Counted from the stretch's first letter, positions 25,166 to 33,341 are shown. The stretch is DNA of 64,000 nucleotides from JACVRW01 sp963820315 (GCA_963820315.1 CAWFZK010000008.1:62001-126000); one strand, 5' to 3'. A program made the numbers and translations. Notes: generated by a model from the letters alone, not told the origin.

Positions 25166-25827
25166 GGTGCGCTCCCCTCGAGTCCTTGCTCCGCGAGCGC
25201 GGAACGGAGCTTGCGGCGCGCGTCGTGCAGGGTCTTGTAGAGCGCGCCCCGAGTGGTGTTCAGGCGCTCCGCGAGCACGTCGATCGGCACGTCGTCGAGC
25301 GTGATCGCCACCAGGATCTCGCGCTGGTGAGGCGTGAGCCGCCGGCGGATCGCGTCGCCCACGGCGTTCAGGAGCTCGTCGCTCTCCGCCTCCTCGTCGG
25401 GCGTGGCGCCGGGGTGGGCGAAGAGCGGCCAGCGCTCCGCGTCGAGCGGCACCTCGCGGCCCTGCCAGGCGCGCCGCCTGATCTTGACCGCCGCCTCGAG
25501 CAGGGCGAACTTGTACGCCCAGGTCGTGAAGCGGCTGTCGCCGCGGTACTGGTCGAGCTTGGCGAGGATGGCGACGAGCGCGTCGTCGGCGCTGTGGTGG
25601 GCGAGGTCGTCGTAATCGCCGCCGCGCAGGTGCGCCGCAGCCGCACGGCGGCGGCTCAGCTCGAAGCGCGCCGCGCGCAGGAGCAGGTCGTGGAGCTCGC
25701 CGAGCGCCTGCTCGCGCTCCGGGCCGTGCGCGCGCAGCCGCCGCAGCCAGTCGCGCGATTCGTCGTCGGGCCGACCCCGCGCACGTGGCGTCGATCCCGT
25801 CTCGGCCTGCGTGCGCGAGGTCAGCAC
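25162..25827 (-). CDS. ECF-like RNA polymerase sigma factor
   Basis: 221 residues. Region 2 contains DDALVAILAKLDQYRGDSRF, TTWAYKFALLEAAVKIRRRA. Region 4 contains LTPHQREILVAITLDDVPID and VLAERLNTTRGALYKTLHDA. GTG 25827 is chosen because the coding style degenerates above it and it overlaps the upstream small gene by 7 nt. It is followed immediately by its zinc-finger anti-sigma factor. Confidence 0.88.
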   Translation of the reverse strand: MLTSRTQAETGSTPRARGRPDDESRDWLRRLRAHGPEREQALGELHDLLLRAARFELSRRRAAAAHLRGGDYDDLAHHSADDALVAILAKLDQYRGDSRFTTWAYKFALLEAAVKIRRRAWQGREVPLDAERWPLFAHPGATPDEEAESDELLNAVGDAIRRRLTPHQREILVAITLDDVPIDVLAERLNTTRGALYKTLHDARRKLRSALAEQGLEGSAP

Positions 25828-26048
25828 GGCAGCGCCGGCCCGTCGAGCGGAGCGATGATGCGGACCGCCAGCTCGGCCGGGCAACCACGGTCGACCAGCT
25901 CGAGCAGGGCGTGCAGGTCGTAGCTGCGGTCTGCCGCGATCTCCGCGGCGAGAACCGATCCCAGGCCGGCCTCGCGCAGCCGCCGTACTCGCCACGCGAC
26001 CACCGGCTCCAGTCCGGTGGTGAGGGTTGTTCGCTCCCCGCGGGACAT
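25821..26048 (-). CDS. Small protein in the sigma/anti-sigma operon
   Basis: 75 residues from ATG 26048 (MSRGERTTLTTGLEPVVAWR). Predicted mostly helical, with LEPVVAWRVRRLREAGL and AADRSYDLHALLELVDRGCP. It overlaps the sigma gene by 7 nt and so is the first gene of a three-gene operon. The LLELVDRGCPAELAVRI pattern is frequent in small actinobacterial proteins of unknown role. Confidence 0.6.
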   Translation of the reverse strand: MSRGERTTLTTGLEPVVAWRVRRLREAGLGSVLAAEIAADRSYDLHALLELVDRGCPAELAVRIIAPLDGPALPC

Positions 26049-26052
26049 GCGG

Positions 26053-26505
26053 CTACCTGGGAGACGCGGCGCCATCCGCATAGGCACTCGCCAGCCTAGC
26101 CAGGCTGAGCGCGCCGAGCAGCAGCCCGAAGTCACGCAGGGCGATGTCGCCGTAGCCACCAACGAGCAGCAGGCTCACGATGATCCCGGCGAGCCAGGCG
26201 GCGACCAGCAGGCCGCCGAAGCGCGGTACGACCGCGACAACAAGCCCGGCGGCGATCTCCACGACGCCGACGATGTGCATCGCGTCAGACGCACTGCCGG
26301 GGATCAGATCGTTGTACTCCGTCGCCAGGTACCTGGTCCAGTCGTCTGTCAGGACGCCGGCGAACTTGTCGATGCCGAACAGGATCGGCGCGACCGTGAA
26401 CGCGATCCGCAGGAGCATGAACGCCTGCGCGGCGGGGTCTCTTCGAAGCACGCTTGACGCCGGAATCGGGATCGGCCGCATCACGGCGGCCACGGCACTG
26501 CTCAT
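26053..26505 (-). CDS. DoxX-like membrane protein
   Basis: 150 residues with about four membrane helices: FMLLRIAFTVAPILFGIDKF, MHIVGVVEIAAGLVVAVVP, LLVAAWLAGIIVSLLLV, and a last partial helix. The LRI...GIDKF first helix and the helix count fit the DoxX superfamily. Start at ATG 26505, preceded by AAGGAGGACCAG. It lies directly upstream of the sigma-factor operon on the same strand (4 nt gap to its first gene), so it may belong to the same transcript. Confidence 0.78.
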   Translation of the reverse strand: MSSAVAAVMRPIPIPASSVLRRDPAAQAFMLLRIAFTVAPILFGIDKFAGVLTDDWTRYLATEYNDLIPGSASDAMHIVGVVEIAAGLVVAVVPRFGGLLVAAWLAGIIVSLLLVGGYGDIALRDFGLLLGALSLARLASAYADGAASPR

Positions 26506-26558
26506 CTGGTCCTCCTTCGTAGCCTTGTGTGCCGTTGGCGTCCCGGCGAGCGCGGAAC

Positions 26559-27515
26559 TTACGCCGAGCGCGCCGCCTGACGCACCGCGTCGCGAATCGC
26601 CGCGGCGGTGAGGGTTGCGGCGACGGTGCCGAGGATCGTGAGCCGCCAAGACGCGGCCGGACCGGGCTCAGTCGCGGGCCCGTCCCCGGACGCCAGACAG
26701 AAGAGGACGTCGCCATCGAGGGGCGTGAAGGCGGGATCGACCGCGCGGGCGATCCCGGAGCTGGCACACCGGGCGACGATGCCGCAGCCGCGCTTGTCGA
26801 GCGTCGCGTCGGTGCAGACGCAGACGAGCGTGGTGCTCTGATCGGGACGCAGTGACCAAGCGGGCAGCGGCAGCTCGGGCATGAGCTCAGCGCTCCGGAG
26901 CAGCTCGCCGCCGTCGCCGCGCGGGCCGCCCAGCACCTCACCGTCGTCGATCACGTCGCCCGCCGCATTGGCAACGGCGATCGCAGCCAGCGTCTCGCCG
27001 CCGGGCAGCCGGGTGGCTGCGTAGCCCACGCCGCCGCCACTCGCGCGTTCGCGACCGAGCGTCTTGCCCACCGCCGCGCCCGCCCCCGCGCCGATCCGGC
27101 CGCGGCCGGGAACTCCGCCCGCGGCGGCCTCGCAGGCCGCGTAGCCCTGGTCCGGCCCGGGGCGGTGCTCCGGCCGGCCCTCGGCGAGGTCGAACACCAC
27201 CGCGGCCGGGACGAGAGGGATGACGCCCATGGGCGTGGGCCGCCCGACGCCGCGCTCCTCGAGCCAGCGCACGACGCCGTCGGCGGCGGCCAGCCCGAAC
27301 GCGCTACCGCCGGTCAGCAGCACCGCCGACGGGCCCTCGGCGTTCGCGAGCGGGGAGAGCCCCTCGAGCTCGCGCGTGCCGGTCCCGCCGCCGCGGACGT
27401 CGACCGCGCCGCGTGTGTCGGCGGGAGCGATGACGACCGTGCAGCCCGTGCGCGCCTCGTGGTCGGTCCAGTGCCCGACCAAGAAGCCGGTGGGTAGCGC
27501 CGGGGGATCGTTCAC
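26559..27515 (-). CDS. P1-family (DmpA/NylC-like) peptidase
   Basis: 318 residues. An Ntn-type hydrolase that processes itself into two chains. Marks are VGHWTDHEARTGCTVV, LLTGGSAFGLAAADGVVRWL, GRGRIGAGAGAAVGKTLG, GVGYAATRLPGGE, and the STTLVCVCTDA segment, in which a Thr would be the new N-terminal nucleophile by analogy with NylC (family knowledge, not shown here). GTG 27515 is chosen because family proteins start just before the PTGFLVGHWTD block. It is divergent from the PstB-like gene. Confidence 0.88.
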   Translation of the reverse strand: MNDPPALPTGFLVGHWTDHEARTGCTVVIAPADTRGAVDVRGGGTGTRELEGLSPLANAEGPSAVLLTGGSAFGLAAADGVVRWLEERGVGRPTPMGVIPLVPAAVVFDLAEGRPEHRPGPDQGYAACEAAAGGVPGRGRIGAGAGAAVGKTLGRERASGGGVGYAATRLPGGETLAAIAVANAAGDVIDDGEVLGGPRGDGGELLRSAELMPELPLPAWSLRPDQSTTLVCVCTDATLDKRGCGIVARCASSGIARAVDPAFTPLDGDVLFCLASGDGPATEPGPAASWRLTILGTVAATLTAAAIRDAVRQAARSA

Positions 27516-27570
27516 GGCGTTTTCACATCCTCGTAGCCATTGGGCGCCCGGGGCGATCCAGGCTTTCCGT

Positions 27571-28494
27571 ATGGACTCGGTCACCGCAGCGGAAGAGGTC
27601 CGGATCAGGGAGGCTTGTTCGGAGGATCTCGTCGGCGCCTGCACCGAGGAGCTGCTCGCCCAGCCCGACGCCCCGCCCTCCGAGACCGCCAGGGAGTGGT
27701 GGCCCAATCCCGGCGAGGACCCGCTCGGCGTGTTCTCCCACGTGACCGTCAGCTACCGCGGCGCGCCCGCGGTGGTCGACATCAGCTTTCCGGTTCCGAA
27801 CGGTGCGATCGTGGCGCTGATCGGCCCGTCGGGGTCCGGCAAGAGCTCGCTGATCCGCTCCATGAACCGACTGAATGATCTCGTGCCCGGCGCCGAGGTG
27901 CAGGGCGAGGTGCTCTACCGCGGCGCCGACCTCTACGCGCCCGGCGTAGACGCGGTCGAGGTGCGCAAGCGGATCGGGATGGTGTTCCAGAAGCCGAACC
28001 CGTTCCCCAAGTCGATCTACGACAACGTCGCGTTCGGACCGCGGGTGCTCGGGATCGAGGGCGACCTGGACGAGATGGTCGAGGGCGCCCTGCGGCGGGC
28101 GGCGCTCTGGGACGAGGTCAAGGACCGCCTGGGCATGAACGCATTCGGCCTCTCCGGCGGCCAGCAGCAGCGCCTGGTGATCGCTCGCTGCCTCGCCGTC
28201 GACCCGGACGTGCTGTTGATGGATGAGCCGGCGTCCGCCCTGGACCCGATCAGCACGTCCCGTATCGAGGACCTCATGCACGAGCTGGTGCCCGGCGTGA
28301 CGATCGTGATCGTGACCCACAACCTCCAGCAGGCCGGCCGCGTTGCCGATCTCACAGCCTTCCTCACCGTCGAGGTAGAGACGGACGGCGGGGCGGCTGC
28401 CGGGCGGCTCGTGGAGTTCGGCCCGACCGAGAAGCTCTTCAACAGCCCCGACGATCCGCGCACCGAGGCCTACATCAGCGGCAAGTTCGGCTGA
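27571..28494 (+). CDS. pstB: PstB-like phosphate ABC transporter ATPase, orphan
   Basis: 307 residues, about 50 more than a usual PstB. The extra acidic N-terminus (MDSVTAAEEVRIREACSEDL to about residue 55) has no recognised domain. The ATPase then shows Walker A GPSGSGKSS, the PstB-type SMNRLNDLVPGAEVQGEV and MVFQKPNPFPKSIYDNVAFG, signature LSGGQQQRL, Walker B DVLLMDEPASALD and VTHNLQQAGRVAD. No pstS, pstC, pstA or phoU gene is in the window, so it must work with components encoded elsewhere, or serve another transporter. Confidence 0.85.
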   Translation: MDSVTAAEEVRIREACSEDLVGACTEELLAQPDAPPSETAREWWPNPGEDPLGVFSHVTVSYRGAPAVVDISFPVPNGAIVALIGPSGSGKSSLIRSMNRLNDLVPGAEVQGEVLYRGADLYAPGVDAVEVRKRIGMVFQKPNPFPKSIYDNVAFGPRVLGIEGDLDEMVEGALRRAALWDEVKDRLGMNAFGLSGGQQQRLVIARCLAVDPDVLLMDEPASALDPISTSRIEDLMHELVPGVTIVIVTHNLQQAGRVADLTAFLTVEVETDGGAAAGRLVEFGPTEKLFNSPDDPRTEAYISGKFG

Positions 28495-28498
28495 GGTC

Positions 28499-28504
28499 TA
28501 CGGT
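28499..28504 (+). promoter_or_regulatory. Putative leaderless -10 box of the aldo/keto reductase gene
   Basis: TACGGT, 7 nt before the GTG at 28512. Confidence 0.4.
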
Positions 28505-28511
28505 TCAAACC

Positions 28512-29477
28512 GTGAAGCAGCGCAACCTGAGAGACCTGACCGTCTCCGCGATCGGGCTCGGCGCGATGGGGATGTCCGAGTTCTACGGGGAGACCGACGA
28601 CGACCAGTCGATCGCGACGCTGCGGCGCGCGCTCGACCTCGGCGTGACCTTCATCGACACGTCCGACCAGTACGGCACCGGCCACAACGAGCAGCTCGTC
28701 GGGCGAGCGATCGCCGGCAGCCGCGACGAGGTCCAGCTCGCCACCAAGTTCGGCATCCGCCGCGACGGCGGCGAGCGCTGGATCGACAACAGGCCGGAGT
28801 GGATTCGCGAGGCCTGCGAGAGCTCGCTGCGGCGCCTGAACACCGACCGCATCGACCTCTACTACATGCATCGCCGCAATCCGGACGTCCCGATCGAGGA
28901 GAGCGTCGGCGCGATGGCGGAGCTCGTGAGCGAGGGCAAGGTGCGCTACCTCGGGCTCTCCGAGGTCAGCCCCGAGACGCTGCGCGCGGCCAACGACGTC
29001 CACCCGATCACGGCCCTCCAGTCCGAGTGGTCGCTGTTCACCCGGGTGATCGAGCAGGAGATCATTCCGACCGCTCGCGAGCTGGGGGTCGGCATCGTGC
29101 CCTACAGCCCGCTCGGCCGCGGGGAACTGACCGGCGCGCTCGAGATCTCGGGCGAGGACGACTTCCGCGCGAGCCTGCCGCGCTTCCAGCGCGGCAACCG
29201 CGAGCGCAACCTGGCGCGGGTCGAGCGCCTCAAGGAGGTCGCCGCGGAACTCGACTGCACGCCGGCGCAAATGGCGCTCGCCTGGCTGCTCGCGCAGGGC
29301 GAGGACGTCGTGCCGATCCCGGGGACGAAGCGCGTCCGGTACCTCGAGGAGAACGCGGCGGCCGCAGAGATCGAGCTGGGCGACGAGCACCGGCGCGAGC
29401 TCGACGAGCTGTTCCCACCCGGCGAGACTGCGGGCGAGCGCTACCTCCCCCAAGGCATGGCCGGCGTCGAGCTCTGA
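28512..29477 (+). CDS. Aldo/keto reductase
   Basis: 321 residues, complete (beta/alpha)8 NADPH-dependent reductase. The catalytic tetrad is visible: Asp49 and Tyr54 in FIDTSDQYGTG, Lys79 in LATKFG, His120 in LYYMHRRNPD. Cofactor-binding YSPLGRGELTG and IPGTKRVRYLEEN are typical of the AKR13/YajO-like group acting on aldehydes and ketones. The physiological substrate is unknown. Confidence 0.93.
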   Translation: MKQRNLRDLTVSAIGLGAMGMSEFYGETDDDQSIATLRRALDLGVTFIDTSDQYGTGHNEQLVGRAIAGSRDEVQLATKFGIRRDGGERWIDNRPEWIREACESSLRRLNTDRIDLYYMHRRNPDVPIEESVGAMAELVSEGKVRYLGLSEVSPETLRAANDVHPITALQSEWSLFTRVIEQEIIPTARELGVGIVPYSPLGRGELTGALEISGEDDFRASLPRFQRGNRERNLARVERLKEVAAELDCTPAQMALAWLLAQGEDVVPIPGTKRVRYLEENAAAAEIELGDEHRRELDELFPPGETAGERYLPQGMAGVEL

Positions 29478-29489
29478 GGCTCTGGCGCC

Positions 29490-29894
29490 GTGGAGTGCCT
29501 GCCGGACTGGAAGACGGGAACGCCGGCGGTGCTGTGTCCGGCCGGCCCCCACCCGATTCCGGTGTCCACGGCGGTGCGCGCCGGCGACCGCAGGATCCTC
29601 ATGGCATTGGGCCGGCGCCGCGACGCGCTGCGCCGGCTGCGGGAGGACCCCGGCGCGGCGTTGTGCCTGCTCGGCGAGGGTGTTGCCTTCACCGCGCACG
29701 GCCGGGCCACCGTGGTGGCGGAGCAGCTCGAGGCCGCGGACACGGTGGTGGCCGTGGCGCTCGAGGTCGAGCGCATCCAGGACCACCTCGCCGACGAGCG
29801 CACCGAGATCCTCGACGGCGTCCGCTGGCGCTGGACCGATGAGAGCTTCGCCGAGGCCCAGGATGCGATCGTCGCGGAGCTGCGGCGGCTCTAG
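29490..29894 (+). CDS. PPOX-like split-barrel flavin-binding protein
   Basis: 134 residues from GTG 29490. A short PPOX-superfamily (FMN or F420-binding split barrel) pattern: LPDWKTGTPAVLCPAGPHPI, VSTAVRAGDRRILMALGRRR, LREDPGAALCLLGEGVAFTA. It is 12 nt after the aldo/keto reductase and may share its transcript. Which flavin or substrate it uses cannot be told. Confidence 0.7.
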   Translation: MECLPDWKTGTPAVLCPAGPHPIPVSTAVRAGDRRILMALGRRRDALRRLREDPGAALCLLGEGVAFTAHGRATVVAEQLEAADTVVAVALEVERIQDHLADERTEILDGVRWRWTDESFAEAQDAIVAELRRL

Positions 29895-29908
29895 AGAGTT
29901 GTGAGCGC

Positions 29909-31150
29909 CTAGGCGTCCTTCTCGACGCGCACCGAGAAGCCCTCGGCACGCGCGGCGTTCAACAGCTCGAGGTTGCCCTCGGTGCCGCGCGTCTGCAGGA
30001 CCAGCTTGATGGCGGTCTCGCGCACGTGCAGGTCGATGCCGTCGCGCAGGTGCTCGACGTCGACCACGTTGGCGCCGCAGTCGGCCACCACGCGCAGCAG
30101 GCCGGCGAGCGCCCCGGGCCGGTCCGGCACGACGGTCGACAGGACGATCCGGCGCCCCGCGGCGGTCTCGCCGAGGCGAATGCACTCCGAGAGGAGGGAG
30201 GCGTCGACGTTGCCGCCGGAGAGCACCGCGCACACGACGCCGGCGTCGCCGACGTCCACCCGGCCGTGCATGAGCGCCGCGACGGCGACCGCGCCGGCGC
30301 CCTCGACGACGAGCTTCGAGCGCTCGAGCAGCAGCACCATCGCCTCGGCGACCTGGTCGTCGGAGACGGTCACGACCTCGTCGACGTGGCGCTCGACGAT
30401 CGGCAGCGTGAAGTCGCCGGGGCGCTTGACCGCGATGCCGTCGCAGATCGTGTTGGCCGAGCGGGCGCCGATCGGGCGGTGGGCCGCCAGCGAGTCGATG
30501 TACGGGGCACAGGCCTCGGCCTGGACGCCGATCACACGCGCCCCGGGGAGAACCTCGCTCGCGGCGAGCGCGATGCCGCCGGCGAGCCCGCCGCCGCCGA
30601 GCGGCACGACGATCAGCGCGGTGTCGGGCGCATCGCGCGCGATCTCGAGGCCGATCGTGCCCTGACCGGCCACGACGGGCGGCTGGTCGAAGGCGTGCAC
30701 GAGCGTCATCCCGCGCTCCTCGGCGAGCCGCCTGGCCTCCGCACCGGCCTCGTCGTAGCCGCCCTCGACGAGCTCGACCTCGCCACCGTACTGCTGCACG
30801 GCCGCCACCTTGGCGAGCGGCGCCTGCTCGGGCATCACGAGCAGCGCGTGCGCGCCGGCATCGCGCGCCGCGAAGGCGACCGCCTGGGCGTGGTTGCCGG
30901 CGCTGGCCGCGACGACGCCGGCCGCCAGCTGGTCGTCGGACAGGCGCCGGATCATGTTCGTCGCACCGCGCGCCTTGAACGATCCGGTGAGCTGCAGGTT
31001 CTCGGCCTTGAGCAGCACGCGGGCGCCGACGCGACGGCCGAGCTCACCCGCGGGAACCAGCGGAGTGTCACGAACGTGGCCGGAAATCACCCTCGCTGCG
31101 TCCTCGACGTCGGCATGGGTGACGGTGTCAGGGGCTATGGACATCCTCAT
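29909..31150 (-). CDS. ilvA: Threonine ammonia-lyase with ACT domain
   Basis: 413 residues. PLP enzyme deaminating threonine to 2-oxobutyrate. PLP Lys59 is in TGSFKARGA, the phosphate-binding loop is VPLGGGGLAGG (about 187), and SAGNHAQ is present. A C-terminal ACT domain (about 335-413: STVVPDRPGALAGLLRVVAD) makes it the shorter TdcB/IlvA-like type with regulatory site. Two starts, 31150 and 31144, are possible; the latter fits a leaderless start better. Its divergent neighbour, a Crp regulator, begins only 17-23 bp away. Confidence 0.93.
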   Translation of the reverse strand: MRMSIAPDTVTHADVEDAARVISGHVRDTPLVPAGELGRRVGARVLLKAENLQLTGSFKARGATNMIRRLSDDQLAAGVVAASAGNHAQAVAFAARDAGAHALLVMPEQAPLAKVAAVQQYGGEVELVEGGYDEAGAEARRLAEERGMTLVHAFDQPPVVAGQGTIGLEIARDAPDTALIVVPLGGGGLAGGIALAASEVLPGARVIGVQAEACAPYIDSLAAHRPIGARSANTICDGIAVKRPGDFTLPIVERHVDEVVTVSDDQVAEAMVLLLERSKLVVEGAGAVAVAALMHGRVDVGDAGVVCAVLSGGNVDASLLSECIRLGETAAGRRIVLSTVVPDRPGALAGLLRVVADCGANVVDVEHLRDGIDLHVRETAIKLVLQTRGTEGNLELLNAARAEGFSVRVEKDA

Positions 31151-31154
31151 CCGG

Positions 31155-31160
31155 CATTAT
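31155..31160 (+). promoter_or_regulatory. Putative leaderless -10 box of the Crp-family gene, facing ilvA
   Basis: CATTAT, 7 nt before the ATG at 31168. The reverse complement of 31154-31159 (TAATGC) lies 9 nt before the ilvA ATG at 31144, so the two -10 elements appear to overlap. Confidence 0.35.
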
Positions 31161-31167
31161 CCGCGCC

Positions 31168-31860
31168 ATGCCCAACGGGGGCGAAACCGCCCGCCTGCTG
31201 GCGCGCACCGAGGTGTTCGGTGATCTCGAGGAGCGCGAGCTCGCGGAGGTGGCACAGGTCGCCGTGCCGAGGCACTGGGACCGCGGCGAGGTGATCTTCC
31301 GGGAGGGAGACCAGGGCGATACCTGCTACCTGCTGCGCACCGGCGCCGTCGTGCTCACCCGCGAGCACCAGGACGGCCGCATGGTCGCGCTCGCCGAGCT
31401 GCGCGCCGGCGCGCTGTTCGGCGAGCTCGCGATGTTCCGCGGCGAGACGCGCTCGGCGACGGCGGAAGCGATCGAGGCGACGACGGCGGTGGCGCTCCTG
31501 GCGTCCGACATGCAGCGCCTGATCCGGCGCAGCCCCGGCCTCTCGCTGAAGTTCCTCGCGACGCTCGCCGAGCGCGTCTCGAGGACCAACGAGCGCCTGC
31601 TCCAGCAGTCCTTTCAGACCGTGGCGGGGCGCGTGGCGGGCGCGCTGCTCGCCCAGGTCGTCGCGCGCCAGGCGGAAGGCGCGCCCGAGAGCGACGTGCT
31701 GGTGCGCTCGACGCAAGCCGAGATCGCCAACCTTGCGGGGACCTCGCGCGAGAGCGCCAGCCGCTTCCTCGCCACGCTCGAGCGCGCCGAGGTCGTGACG
31801 CTGGGCCGCGGCAAGGTGACCGTCCATGACCCCGGACGACTCCGAAACTACATCCACTGA
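31168..31860 (+). CDS. Crp/Fnr-family transcription regulator
   Basis: 230 residues. An N-terminal cyclic-nucleotide-binding domain (about 10-125) has REGDQGDTCYLLRTGAVVLT and LRAGALFGELAMFRGETRSA, the last close to the canonical FGE-x-A-x2-x-R-SA phosphate-binding cassette. A dimer helix and a C-terminal winged HTH (STQAEIANLAGTSRESASRF) follow. The ligand is probably cAMP or another nucleotide. No Fnr-type Cys cluster. It overlaps pcm by 35 nt. Confidence 0.92.
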   Translation: MPNGGETARLLARTEVFGDLEERELAEVAQVAVPRHWDRGEVIFREGDQGDTCYLLRTGAVVLTREHQDGRMVALAELRAGALFGELAMFRGETRSATAEAIEATTAVALLASDMQRLIRRSPGLSLKFLATLAERVSRTNERLLQQSFQTVAGRVAGALLAQVVARQAEGAPESDVLVRSTQAEIANLAGTSRESASRFLATLERAEVVTLGRGKVTVHDPGRLRNYIH

Positions 31861-32476
31861 GCGCGTGCGGATGGTGGAGCGCCAGCTCCGCCGGCGGGGG
31901 ATCACTGACGAGCGGGTGTTGACGGCGATGGAGACGGTGCCGCGCGAGCTCTTCCTTCCCGAGGGGCAGCGGAAGCGGGCCTATCGCGATGGGGCGGTCC
32001 GCATCGGCGAGGGCCAGACCATGTCGCAGCCCTGGATCGTCGCGTGCATGGCGCAGCTGCTGGAGCTGGACGGCTCCGAGACCGTGCTCGAGGTCGGCAC
32101 CGGGTCGGGCTACGCCGCTGCCGTCCTGTCGCTGCTGGCGCGCGAGGTCGTGACGATCGAGCGCTTCGAGCGCCTTGCCGGCGAGGCGCGAGCCGTGCTC
32201 GCCGAGCTCGGCTACGACAACGTGGAGGTGCGCACGGGCGACGGCTCGCTGGGCGCGCCCGATCGCGCGCCGTTCGGCGGAATCTCGGTCACGGCCGCCG
32301 CGCGCGACGAGCCACCGGCAGCCCTGTTCGACCAGCTGGCGGCGGGAGGCGCGCTCGTGTGCCCGGTCGAACGCGGCCGCCGCGAGCTGCTCGTGCGCTT
32401 TCGGGACGGCGAGGAGGAGGCCGTCGCCGCCGTCCGGTTCGTGCCGCTCCTGCGAGGGCCTGTCCAAGGGGACTAA
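31826..32476 (+). CDS. pcm: Protein-L-isoaspartate O-methyltransferase
   Basis: 216 residues. It methylates isoaspartyl residues in damaged proteins to start their repair. Family signatures are VPRELFLPEGQRKRAYRDGA, GEGQTMSQPWIVACM and SAM motif I VLEVGTGSGYAAAVLS. The start at ATG 31826 overlaps the Crp gene by 35 nt; GTG 31865 or ATG 31871 would shorten it harmlessly. Confidence 0.93.
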   Translation: MTPDDSETTSTERVRMVERQLRRRGITDERVLTAMETVPRELFLPEGQRKRAYRDGAVRIGEGQTMSQPWIVACMAQLLELDGSETVLEVGTGSGYAAAVLSLLAREVVTIERFERLAGEARAVLAELGYDNVEVRTGDGSLGAPDRAPFGGISVTAAARDEPPAALFDQLAAGGALVCPVERGRRELLVRFRDGEEEAVAAVRFVPLLRGPVQGD

Positions 32477-32483
32477 AGGCCGC

Positions 32484-32489
32484 TAGGCT
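32484..32489 (+). promoter_or_regulatory. Putative leaderless -10 box of the ASCH protein gene
   Basis: TAGGCT, 9 nt before the GTG at 32499. Confidence 0.35.
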
Positions 32490-32498
32490 GCCCGCGTC

Positions 32499-32897
32499 GT
32501 GTTAGTCCTCAACTTCTACTCGCCGGTCTTCATCGACCAGCTGAAGCGCGGCCGCAAGACGGCCACGATCCGCCTCGGCGACAAGGGCAAGAAGTACCGC
32601 AAGGGCGAGGTCGTGCTCGTGACGGTCGGCTTCCAGCACTCGCCGCGCGAGAAGATCTTCGAGGCCGTTATCGACTCGGTCGAGGTCAAGCAGGTCCAGG
32701 ACCTGTCGCGGCGGGACATCGAGCACGACAACCCCGAGTTCCGGCGCGTCGACGAGATGGTCCACTTCCTCGAGCAGATCTACGGCCGCAAGGTCGAGAT
32801 GGACGACATGGTCACCGTGGTGCGCTTCTCCCAGATCTCCGATCGCCCGTCTGAGATCCGCGAGCGGATGCGGCCGGACGCGCCCGCGCAGAACTAG
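32499..32897 (+). CDS. ASCH-domain (PUA-like) protein
   Basis: 132 residues. The ASCH fold is recognised from LNFYSPVFIDQLKRGRKTAT, IRLGDKGKKYRKGEVVLV and the later DLSRRDIEHDNPEF. ASCH domains bind RNA and some are hydrolases acting on modified nucleosides; the function here is not known. It sits alone between pcm and the groESL control region. Confidence 0.75.
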   Translation: MLVLNFYSPVFIDQLKRGRKTATIRLGDKGKKYRKGEVVLVTVGFQHSPREKIFEAVIDSVEVKQVQDLSRRDIEHDNPEFRRVDEMVHFLEQIYGRKVEMDDMVTVVRFSQISDRPSEIRERMRPDAPAQN

Positions 32898-32939
32898 CGG
32901 TTCGGGCGCGAACCTCCCGTAACCAAGCGGTGAAACCCC

Positions 32940-32968
32940 TTGGTGCTTGGCACTCTCCTTGCTAGAGT
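32940..32968 (+). promoter_or_regulatory. groESL promoter
   Basis: TTGGTG (32940-32945) and TAGAGT (32963-32968) are spaced by 17 nt. The -10 hexamer lies across the spacer and right arm of the first CIRCE element, so repressor bound there would block RNA polymerase. Confidence 0.55.
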
Positions 32969-32973
32969 GCCAG
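32947..32973 (+). promoter_or_regulatory. CIRCE operator 1 (HrcA site)
   Basis: TTGGCACTC, nine bases, GAGTGCCAG. It matches the CIRCE consensus TTAGCACTC-N9-GAGTGCTAA except at the outer positions and overlaps the groESL promoter. Confidence 0.93.
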
Positions 32974-32974
32974 C

Positions 32975-33001
32975 TCGGCACTCTCCCCGTTTGAGTGCCA
33001 G
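32975..33001 (+). promoter_or_regulatory. CIRCE operator 2 (HrcA site)
   Basis: TCGGCACTC, nine bases, GAGTGCCAG, one base after the first operator. Tandem CIRCE sites imply tight HrcA control of groESL. No hrcA gene lies in the window. Confidence 0.9.
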
Positions 33002-33029
33002 GAGGAACACTTTCTATGGAGGTATGCCC

Positions 33030-33323
33030 ATGAATCTCAAGCCTCTTGGAGATCGCGTCATCGTGCAGGCGATCGAAGAGGAAGAGACCACAGCCAGCGG
33101 CATCGTTCTGCCCGACACCGCCAAGGAGAAGCCGCAGCGCGGCAAGGTCCTTGCCGTCGGTGAAGGCAAGTGGGACGAGGATGGCGAGAAGCGCATCCCG
33201 CTGGACGTCGCCGAGGGCGACGAGGTCCTTTACTCGAAGTACGGCGGCACCGAGGTCCAGGTAGAAGGCGAGGATCTTCTCGTCCTGCGTGAGTCCGACG
33301 TGCTCGCCAAGGTCGCTGGCTAG
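33030..33323 (+). CDS. groES: Co-chaperonin GroES
   Basis: 97 residues, the standard length. NLKPLGDRVIVQAIEEEETT opens the beta-barrel; the mobile loop region is TASGIVLPDTAKEKPQ; VLYSKYGGTEV and LLVLRESDVLAKV end it. ATG 33030 is preferred over 33024 because GGAGG at 33018-33022 then has correct spacing. Heptameric lid of GroEL. It is the first gene of the CIRCE-regulated operon, 18 nt before groEL. Confidence 0.97.
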   Translation: MNLKPLGDRVIVQAIEEEETTASGIVLPDTAKEKPQRGKVLAVGEGKWDEDGEKRIPLDVAEGDEVLYSKYGGTEVQVEGEDLLVLRESDVLAKVAG

Positions 33324-33341
33324 CTAGGAGGAACAGCACCT

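Noticed and set aside
28499..28512. GGTTCAAACC resembling a tRNA T-loop
   Set aside because: No acceptor, D or anticodon arm can be built around it; it overlaps a gene start.
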